A stretch of 64,000 nt of DNA from Gigantopelta aegis. Lineage: Eukaryota; Mollusca; Gastropoda; Neomphalida; Peltospiridae. Made by a program: the position numbers and the translations under genes. Below the pieces are notes generated by a model, which saw only the letters and a program-made list of their open reading frames with translations, ran no database searches and was not told the origin of the DNA. This document shows positions 51,735-61,300 of the stretch, one piece after another; the first letter of the stretch is position 1; every line of letters starts with the position of its first letter. Location: NCBI RefSeq assembly GCF_016097555.1, contig NW_024533002.1, positions 1-64,000 of the forward strand. Direction: 5' to 3'.

Positions 51735-51830
51735 TGCAGTTAATTAGGCAGACTAAACTGTTTGTTCAAACTATGCAAAGTAAGTCTTGAGCTTCATGTG
51801 TGGAGAGAGGTAAATATTTTCTGATTGCTA
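51735..51830 (+). repeat. Direct repeat flanking the SPRY fragment (left)
   Basis: About 90 bases, repeated at 53325-53405 on the other side of the SPRY fragment, in the same orientation. The shared core includes ctatgcaaagtaagtctt and gcttcat(g/a)tgtgg/tagaaag...gtaaatatttt. Confidence 0.75.
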
Positions 51831-52220
51831 TTTTTAAACCCACAGAATCGACTACATGACGTAATTGACCAAATATGGTTGCAATGGCTTGATGTAGCAA
51901 AATATCTTGTGGGTTGTACTTTGACCTGTAGTAGTGTATACATAGACATGTGACAGGAATAATCCAAGTCACTAATATTGGCATTGTATGCAGGTATCCA
52001 TATACACATGTTTGTATTCTAATTGAGTATATGTAAAAAGGTCACCTTCAATGATTAAATAACTAATAGGTTATCAGTCACTGGATACTTGCATGGTGTA
52101 ATTTATTTGCAGATGTTTATGTAAACTGTGACTAGTTAATGATACAAATTAGCTATACAGTATATGTCATTTTTATATTGTGGTAATTATAATGTTTTTT
52201 TACTCTACCTATAGTGTCTA
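51820..52220 (+). repeat. Duplicated block, copy near SPRY fragment
   Basis: Matches 56745-57165 in order: attgctatttttaaaccc, gcaatgg/gcatcagc...ttgatgtagc, aaaatatcttgtggg, acatgtgacagg, attggcattgta, tttatgtaaactgtgact and ttactctacctatagtgt. Divergence is moderate. No coding content recognised. Confidence 0.8.
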
Positions 52221-52445
52221 GGATATTGTACGAATAAAAAATAATATTTTACACCCCGATATTTAAATAATATGAGTGTCATGCATCCCAATTTCTATGA
52301 TATATGCTGTATTTAGGAAAGTCTTAAAAGAGAAGTAGTAGGTGTAAAGGACATTTCAGACTTTATATTTGTCTGGACAAACTAATGCTAATAATCAACA
52401 AACAAAACCAGGCAATATAATTATACAATACAACAACCAATCAAA

Positions 52446-52622
52446 ATGAGTGAGATAGAGTGTCTCAATGCTATCATTGGACATGGTATTATGGTTAATT
52501 TCAACAGTGGAATGCTTGATCTCACTAGCTTATTGAGGGTAAACCACAATAATCTAGAACTTGAGGACAGTTTAATATCTATAGAAACCATACCACCACT
52601 AGTATTTGTTGCATATTGTTGA
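52446..52622 (+). CDS. Small open frame, 58 aa, doubtful
   Basis: Starts MSEIECLNAIIGHGIMV in a reasonable context (tcaaaATGAG) and ends with PPLVFVAYC. I recognise no family. Its second half overlaps the antisense of the SPRY fragment, and the residues there are the reverse reading of SPRY codons. It is more likely chance than a gene. Confidence 0.12.
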   Translation: MSEIECLNAIIGHGIMVNFNSGMLDLTSLLRVNHNNLELEDSLISIETIPPLVFVAYC

Positions 52623-53310
52623 AAAGAACCAGATGTTGGTATGAGCATAAAATGACAAGATAATAATATACAGTTAACAGTAAAGAATACTTCTGCACTG
52701 CCTCAGCTGTATCTTCTTTGTAGATTATACTGTAACCTACTGTAACCACTTTTTTAGGTATGAATCGGCAATGACACAACGATGATGTTGTCATGAAAGA
52801 ACAATCCTTGGTTGATATAGTAACCAAAGGAGGACTTTCTCATGCCAATATCTATGTGAAGAGGGTAGAGTAATAGGGCACTCCAATGGAAATTTGATAG
52901 TTACTGCCACACAGAAATTAACTGGTCTCATAATAGGTTCTCTTTTGGTGACAAAGGGTAACTAGCTTAGAGACCATTAATATTAGGTGAGTCAAGACTT
53001 GATGTGTCACATGCAAATGTAGACCAAATGCTTTAAAACCTGGTGTTATTCTTGCAAAAAACCCAGGGAGCATATGAGAGATCACAACATGGCCACTATT
53101 GAGGGAAGACTAGATGAAAAACTGTTACTGTCAATAGTGGAGTGGGTATACTTGGGAAGAATGGAGAGTGTTGGATAGAGTCCTGCGAATGCTACAGGAT
53201 ATACTAATTTAGCAATTTTCTGGTTGTTGAGTGTAAAAAGAAGAGAGCATAGATTGAGAGCAGGGTGTCAGTTGTTTCAGATGTAGACAATATTTTTTCT
53301 AAACCTATAC
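52560..53310 (-). pseudogene. Fragment copied from the multi-SPRY gene
   Basis: The reverse strand matches 61615-62345 of the SPRY gene over its length, from the exon near AEVFFTVNG back to the region reading LFFFTLN. It has numerous indels and substitutions. The piece is cut at both ends in mid-domain and has no start or full SPRY unit. Some intron sequence is retained, so it came from a DNA-level copy and not from a processed transcript. It lies about 5 kb downstream of the source gene's 3' end and is bracketed by the 90-base direct repeats. Confidence 0.85.
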
Positions 53311-53579
53311 CTAATTTGCAATATGCATGCAGACCAAACTGTTTGTTCAAAACTATGCAAAGTAAGTCTTCAGCTTCATATGTAGAAAGAGTAAATATTT
53401 TTTAGGAATCTAGCTTTGTCATTTATTGTAATTACCAAAAATTATTGAATGCAAAACTGTTGAAACAGAATATATTTTAAAAAATATAAATTTTATTGTT
53501 CTAGGGGAAATTGGGAGCAAAAAAACATATTTCACATGACATAAACTAGTTATTATCTTCAGCAAAAATGGTAAGGTGA

Positions 53580-56500
53580 TCATATAATTAACGTCACTAC
53601 TGTGAGTAGTGTTGCAATGAGAAGAAATATTCCACCAATTTCAGCAGCTCCTGATGTTGGTGACACACTCCTCAGTCTCTCACAACATGATTGAGGTTGA
53701 TAGTTAGTACACTGATCAGAGCTTCATATGAACAATTCACTGTTGGCAAGCTATCAGGGAAAATATCAGTCCTAGGATTAAAAACCTGCAAGAGAATAAT
53801 ATATAACAATAAATTAGCAAATTAAAAATAATACTTACTCGATTTTGTGGGAAACACAATTGATAATGTTCAGCTTTGTTTATAGCAGATTCAAACTCTT
53901 TAATTGTAGAATTTGTCCAGTGAATTTGGTTAAATGTTTCAGCAATCCCAAGGATTGTAATAGTCTAGACTAATCTTTGCCCATTGTATAGCTGTCTTGT
54001 TGTGCCTGGGATGTATGACATAAAATGAATGTTTTACAACCCTATGGTCTTACTTCAAATATTTTCAATAAAAGCATTGTATGCAAGAGTATGATTTAAA
54101 TGTTGAAAACAACCCTGGTAAATTGGCTCGAGGATAGTAGTAAAGGAATGCAACACACATCTCATTTCGTGTGCCCAAACCTCCCTGAAAAATTGATTTA
54201 GTTCATAGATATCTATATGTATACTAACTAGAGTAACTCCTGTACGTTTGTTCTTTGTTCTATAGATACATTGCAATAGAAGAGTGTCTCCTTTCTTAAG
54301 ATGTACTTCACTTGGGAGATGATTGAATTGCTGATAGTTAAAGTCATACTAAGATCTTTATCAATGGGTTTCAATTCTTCCACAGCCCACATTGATCATT
54401 ACTACGAATGTGTTTAACAACTAATCCTTTGCCTGTTAAATATAATGTATAAGAGTAAATATTAACAACTAATTCTTACCAACAAGATGTGTATGCAAAA
54501 GAGAGGCAAAAATATGGACACCATCTTCAGGAAGATACTAGAGAAAATGTAAGAAATGATTAATTGTATTGTTTTAATGACAAGAATACATACACGATCT
54601 AGGCATGTAGATGAACAGAGTGATTCATGAGTAAAGTTTTCAGCATTGGGTGGATTATCATGTGAGGAAGAGAAGTGCTTCCAATTCCAATATTTCCTGC
54701 TTTGATCTTTGTTGGAGTGAAAGAATAATACAGGTTTAAACTGAATGTCAAATCTTTCCTAAAAACACCAAATAAAACCAAGCACAGTATTGTTACATAT
54801 ATACCTGTATGTAACATTGGGTTATCATAGTGCATTTCAAGCATATATATTGGAGTAGTATTAAAAGGCAGAGAGACACATTCTCAGGGAAAACAAAACC
54901 CTAATAACAAGGAATAAATATTACACATTTTTATATAATGATTACCTCTCCTCCTACAGCCCATGCTGCTACTACTTCTCCATTGTAACAGGAATTGAGA
55001 CGTTGTCTAATATTGGGAAGATCACAGTCTTCACTGACGGTGTCATTGAAATCAGCTCCACAATGATATAACACCATGTGATGAACATATGGACTTGTAT
55101 GCTCTGTTATGTTAGGCAAAATCTAGAGGAGTATTGTTGTCTTTAAAGCCACAGAATGAATCTATTTATACCTTATAAATATATATCTCTTTGTTGTTGT
55201 TTCTATCTGTATTCTTAGGGTTGAACACCAGTAAGTGGTATCTTATGGCTAGGAATTGTAATCTATCAATCAGACATTTAAACAATAATATCTTTTGCAA
55301 ATACATCATGTTAGCTTACATTTTCAGCATACATATTCAATATACCAACATCTACTGGTTCTGATCGAGGGACAGGTAATCCACCAAGAAGAGACAAACT
55401 GGTAGAGCCTTGTTTTTGATGTCTCTGGAAGACACCATTACTGGATCATTACTGTGCCAGCTCCAAATTATATAAGCAGTTTCAAACTGTGTAATAAAGA
55501 CAACACACAGTAAAAATTGATTGGATTAATTATTTAACTAATATATAGTTATATAGGTTTGAATATGCAAAATATATACATAATACTATTTTGATTACTA
55601 ATACACTACGAAATTAATAGTTATGTAGCTATGGAATACAAACTACGACAAAAATAGGACATAAAATTCTTGATTATTGCAAAATTATCCTGAATTCACA
55701 ATGTTGCCAGAAATTCGCGATTAGTACTCTTCGCGATTCACGATGTTAATGTGAATTCGCGATTAATGCAATCCTCGGTTGACGATTTTTTACAGTGAAC
55801 TCGCGATTGTTACGAAGACGAAAGATTGCCAATTAAGTCGAGAACCAAAATTGCAAGGAATCGCGAATTCTTGGTAAAATCGCTATCGCGAGTTACAAAA
55901 GTCGTGAATTAACGGTAAAATCGTGAATCGCGAAAGTGCAGTGATCGTGAATTTCCCCCATTATCGTGAATTTAGAGTGCGCAATAATCATGATTTATGT
56001 CTATTTTTGTCGTAGTTTGTATTTGATATTGTAGCTACATAAGCAGTAGTGCATTAATAATGGAAAACAGTCTTCTGATTACTTTTTCAACAAAAATAAG
56101 TTTGCAATTGCAACCTGTATAACCAAAAAATGATTAAATCAATCGATCAACTTTTACAGTGCAATAATAGGAATGTATACAAATCTAGATAAGCTTACTT
56201 TAATGTCAAGGTCTTTATCATCACAAGTTGTAAGTTGCGATAAAATTCTAGTATTGTGTATCCATTCTCTTGTTCAGCTGACTCCAGGAACCAGTTCTGT
56301 TGTTGATCAATTGGAGGTAGAGCTCTTTCTTCAGCAAATCGATCCTATAGCAAAATGCATCACCAGTGACAACTATAAATATTATGACTTACATTGAAGT
56401 GAGAAGTCCCAGTACTGTCAACCCAACCAATCACAATATCTGATCCAGGCATGAGACCATTAGGAGAGAGTCCAAACCCTACCCACCCCTCTGTTTGGAC

Positions 56501-56666
56501 TTTAACTGCAAAATGGAATGGTCTCAGACTGCAGGTTAAATTTCCAGTACATTTCATACTGGTTTCTATCATCCAACACTTTGTGGAAAGGATAATCATC
56601 ATGAAGATTATGAGCAGCTTGAGCAACAGCTATTGCTATAACAAAAATTATTAAAGAAGACTGCAT
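53580..56666 (-). CDS. MOXD1-like DOMON / copper type II monooxygenase
   Basis: Dopamine beta-hydroxylase family member of the MOXD1 type: a secreted or membrane-bound copper- and ascorbate-dependent hydroxylase; the substrate is unknown. The ATG at 56666 starts a signal peptide MQSSLIIFVIAIAVAQA. A DOMON domain follows (VQTEGWVGFGLSPNGLMPG, DIVIGWVD), then NGYTILEFYRNL and DTTYWCSTLRI. The CuA site is VHHMVLYHC with AWAVGGE and LEMHYDNP. The CuB site is HIFASLLHTHL, with the methionine ligand in GGLGTRNEMCVAFLYYYP (about 54195-54140, after a 45-base intron). The C terminus has NCSYEAL and a hydrophobic anchor GIFLLIATLLTVVTLII ending at 53580. All expected copper ligands are visible. About ten short introns, plus one of about 700 bases holding a fold-back element. 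One-base slips occur, e.g. in the DOMON domain and at the TTCDDKD exon, within otherwise well kept sequence. Confidence 0.88.
55639..56019. mobile_element. TCGCGA-rich fold-back MITE in a MOXD1-like intron
   Basis: Inverted ends: CAAACTACGACAAAAATAG plus gacataaa at 55639-55666, and its reverse complement ending at 56019. Both are flanked by TA (55637-55638, 56020-56021). The similarity continues inward (tgattattgc) and the interior forms a long imperfect palindrome full of tcgcga, tcacga and gaattc words. Outside the TA there is more inverted similarity (ttatgtagcta at 55621 and its inverse at 56032-56042). It is non-coding and by eye the most CpG-rich stretch in the window. Confidence 0.8.
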
Positions 56667-56744
56667 TATGGAGCTTTAAACTTGCAGTGCACATACAGGA
56701 AGCTTTTATACTTTATGTCTTGGATGATGAAATTCATAGCAGAC

Positions 56745-57165
56745 ATCCTAATTGCTATTTTTAGACCCACACCATATACACAGAGAAATTGTATAGATCT
56801 AGGCCACATAAGTAATTGTCAAATGTGGTGGTTGCATCAGCATGATGTAGCAAAATATCTTGTGGTTGCACTTTTGACCTGTAGCCTAGCTATATAGACA
56901 TGTGACAGGTATAATTTCCAAGTCATGAATATTGGCATTGTACACATGTAACCTTACATATATATGTATACTCTTTGAGTATATGTATAAAGGTTATAAT
57001 GGCTGCCAGATTATCAGTCATTGATAATTGTAAGATGTGATTTATTTGCAGTTGTTTATGTAAACTGTGACTGGTTAATGATACCAATTAACTATACCAT
57101 ATATATTACATTAATTATAATGTTTTTACTCTACCTACAGTGTATTGTACAAGTTTTGACAACCA
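56745..57165 (+). repeat. Duplicated block upstream of MOXD1-like gene
   Basis: Counterpart of 51820-52220. It lies just upstream of the monooxygenase start, so it could overlap that gene's promoter. No coding content recognised. Confidence 0.8.
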
Positions 57166-57169
57166 GATA

Positions 57170-58337
57170 TTGTGTTGTTTATTACCTGATAAAATAATAT
57201 GGTTGCCATGTAATCTCTATGATATATTTTGCTATGTATATTAAATGTTAAATTGACTCATGTCAAAGATTTAAAGGTGAATCTTACCAGTTACAAAGAA
57301 ATGATCAGTAATTACTGCATATGGTGAAAACTGTACATGTTGTAGATATCAAGTCATTTGTGAGTAGTCCTAGTGTGGCATTGAAAGGGAAGGTTAGATG
57401 ATGAATATAATCTAACAGATATCCTGCTTTAATGGTTGTCATCATAGTCTCTATTATTATGTTGTTATATGTATTAAGTGTTTGGTTTTAGATGGACTCA
57501 AGATCAATATAGTTAATAGTGATAGTTACAAACAACTACTCATAACACATGATGCAATCTGCACATGATGCAGATATGAAGCCAGTGTAAGTAGTGCTTT
57601 TACATCAAATCAATGTAGTATGTTGACAGCTACAAAATAATATTTGATCATTGATGATGCAATCTCTACAACGTGCAGAATTGAAGCCAATGTGAGTAGC
57701 ATTAGTGTGACATTTTGATTTGGATTATTGTATTTGACAGAACCACATATCTGTTTATGATACTACACTATCAAAACCTTATAATTTGCACATACCACAA
57801 TACCACATAATGAGCTATGAAGACATCTAAATATAAAATAATTAACGTTACTTTCATCATCAAATAATAAAAATTATGAACTGCATAGTCAGCACTAACT
57901 GATTAGATTATAAATAATAGGGGAAAACCCAAGCCATGAAATCATAATCAAATAACAAAACATCATGAGTTGCACTCTTAATCTGTAGTACATAATTAAA
58001 TTAGATATAGTAGGGAAAAAAACTAAGCCATAACAATGAATATTGTACATAGTATTATGCATACTTGCTATCACTCTCATTTAGATTTAGCTGGGATATT
58101 ATTATTCAACCTGCCATTGTATTAACTTTGGTGGATGTGTTAATTAACAAGTCTCTGATTGACAAAAATAATTTGATTGTGCATCACACAATAAGTAATC
58201 ATTTAATAACTGAAATAAAAGGCAAATGTAACATACACACGTGTAACTCAAAAGATAAAGAAATTTAAAGAAATTAGTATGTATAGAATGGCTGCTAAAT
58301 AGTATGGTTTACAGAACATTTTGAGCCTCAAATGAAG
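57170..58337. other. Intergenic between MOXD1-like and SPRY genes
   Basis: AT-rich, no recognised exon. A loose internal repeat is visible at about 57550-57720 (gatgcaatctgcacatgatgc / gatgcaatctctacaacgtgc, each followed by gaagccagtgtaagtag or gaagccaatgtgagtag). Confidence 0.5.
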
Positions 58338-61300
58338 TCACTGTCCAGTCCATGTATACAGCTGATTTCTTGCCCTCAGGAAGAAATCGACAATTGGAAA
58401 GAGATCATCATAAAATTCAGGAAGTTCCATTTGATGAATACTCACACCATTATGAGTGAAAAAGGCATAATATGTTGATTTCTTAGAGTCACTTGAGACA
58501 TCAGATTCAACCAGCATTACACCACAGCCAACTATGTCTCCAGGTTGACATTTTTGGTGCCCGCTCACCTCGTATATTATTAGGACCAAATACACCTCGA
58601 ATTGTTCCAGCTGTAACATCGTAAGCAGCAGAGTAAGAGCTCATCCCAGGAGCATGTGAAAGTGGATAATCCCTTGAGCTAGTCCAATACGAATGTAATC
58701 TTCATTTCTACAATAGTGGCTGTGTAGTAGTTATGATTGGTGTTGAGTGCTATGGCAAATTGTGCATTGGCTGGACCATTTGATATACACCAGTGAATGC
58801 CAACATGTATCTGAATAGGAAGAATTGTGAATGCGCATTAAGCCAACAATAGAATCAGAAGACTTTGGAGAAGGTTTAAAAGTTTCCATGAATCTGACAG
58901 CAACTTGTCTCCTGGACTGACCAGACCTACAGTTGGGTAGAACCCACTTTTGGGAACAGCTGCTTGAACACGATGACCAATTGGCACTCCATTACGAGTG
59001 AAAAAGACAGAGCAATACTTACTGTAACTGGAATCTGCTAAAACTACTCCACAGCCGATCACATCTCCTTTGCGAGCAACAGGTCCAAATTTTTTCCCCA
59101 TTCCGGAAGCATGATGCAAATGACCTGAGTCTGTATGGTATGCAATTGAGTTTTGAAGCCAACCTGGAACACTTTCTGCTGAGTAGCCTTTAGATGCAGC
59201 ACCAATGGCTATAGCTTTCAGCTCTCCTAAGTTCAATATCTCTACTTCAAAATACTGTAACTTTTCAGAAAATGGTTCATAACCCATTGCCAGACCTAAG
59301 CCAGGTGTTCGTCCTTGCACAGCAGTAGGAGTTCTGCGTTCACATTCAAAAAATTTTATAATATCTCTTTGTTTCAAGATGGAATATTCCAAGGTTACAC
59401 CGATCAAAGTTCGCCAACGTAAATAAGATTTGACAGAAGTGTTAGATTGTCTGCTGTTGTGGTTAACTTTTATTGTCTCCCTTTACTATGCATACAACTG
59501 TGGGGAAGAAACACTTCTGGAACTTCAGCTGTTGTATGCCCCAACTCTTGACCATTTATAGTAAAGAACACTTGTACTTCTGATCCAGGAATAACGTCAC
59601 CTTCATAGGGTCTTACACCCAAACCAATAACATCATTTTGTTTCCAATGAGGCCCAAAACTACAGCCTGTTCCGGAGACGTTAAAGATACACCCATCATC
59701 ACATGATAGCCAATAGACCCCAGCCACCCATCCAGGTTGATTGGTCATTGGGTGATCAATGGATGCTGCACCAATTGCAATACAACAAGTCTCCCCTGAA
59801 TCTAACACTTCTATCTCATAGTATGGAGTCTAAGATTCAGTGGCTGATTATTTGAGCCACACCCACACTTCTTTGAGCCAGCTAAACCCAATCCTGAATA
59901 TTCACAACCGAGCCTTTCAGTTTCACTCTTTCTGATCTTAACCAGCCAATATGTTGCTGTGGAGTGTAACTAGGGGGTGGAGCATTCAACATGGGGACAA
60001 CAGCATCTTCTGGTTTTGTAAGAACTATGATGGGGAAAAGAGTTGTGTTCATTAAACTATCAGGAATTGGCATGAAGGTCACTTTAATACCATTACGACA
60101 AAAACTCAACATGAGATATTTTTCCTGATTCTTGAAGTACTTTCAGTTGCAACCAATACGATCACCTACCTCAAATTTCTGTCGAGTTGGAACAACTACC
60201 GGACGTGTGCCAACATCATCTGTAACCTGAAACATGAGCTAACAAATTAAACAAGATGGACCCAGTAGTTATAATGGGAGTATTTAGTGGTTGTAATGGA
60301 GCTAAGCCAATAGCTAACTGTGAGCCTCACCATGACGTAATATTTCAACTTCAAAATAGGGATGTTGCAGCGATAAAGGATCATTACTCTGACAGAATGC
60401 AGATGGGTATTTTTTGGACTTTTTGACCCTTTACTTGAAAACTGTGTTCAATAATATGGCCAGCTTGATGTATGCAGTATGCTCGACTCCATCTCTTGCT
60501 CATTTTACTGAGACTAGAAGGATATTGTGCTTGTAAATGAACGCAGACCATTCTGTTGATGATCCAAACATACAGTAGGAAACAATCCTCCTTCTGGTAC
60601 TGTCATTAATTCAAACATACCAATAAAATGACCATTTACAGTGAAAAATACATTGACTTGACCACCTCCCTTGATTGCTGTTGTGTACTCAGCATCCACT
60701 GGAAATTGAATACCACAACCAAGAACATCACCTTCAAATAATTTTGGTCCAGTATTAATACCCAGTCCATTTGACTTGAATAGTCTCCCATCATCTGTGT
60801 GATAAGCTATTGATTCTGATTTCCATCCTAACCACTGTGTCATGTTGTATCGCTTGGATCCTAGTCCAACAGCTATGGCTTTTTTGGGATCAACTTTTAA
60901 AATTTCAACTTCAAAGTAGGAGTGGCTTGGAATGAGAGGTGAAGATGATTGCACAAAACCAATATTCGATTTAATGCTAGCATTTGTAGACTGATGGGTT
61001 AAACAACCTCCTAATATATTGAATGTTGTTTATGACACCCCAGCCAAACCCAACAGGAGATACAGGTGGCCAGAGGGAAACAGGTATCAACCTTGACTTA
61101 CTCAAAGAGCCAACCATACAAACCTGTTGGACGGAGCTCAATATTGAGAAGAGTGGTTGTTGTGGCATAAATCAACTGATTATTGGCAGTGCAATGTGAA
61201 AAACAGCAATGTCGAGTGGCTGTTAGCTGGAAGAGCTCGAATGCCGCAACCAAAATTCAGTTGTATCTTTAGCAACTTGACCATTCGTCAGATCTTCTAA

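Larger units (their letters stand above)
50839..52445. other. Intergenic with dispersed duplicated blocks
   Basis: No gene recognised. 50839-50920 is the ABCC 3' flank also seen at 42173-42250. 51735-51830 recurs at about 53325-53405 (gcagac(t/c)aaactgtttgttc, then aactatgcaaagtaagtctt). 51820-52220 recurs, diverged, at 56745-57165. Confidence 0.6.

Noticed and set aside
52446-52622. Plus-strand 58-codon frame as a confident gene
   Set aside because: Half of it is the antisense of copied SPRY codons; kept only as a low-confidence entry.
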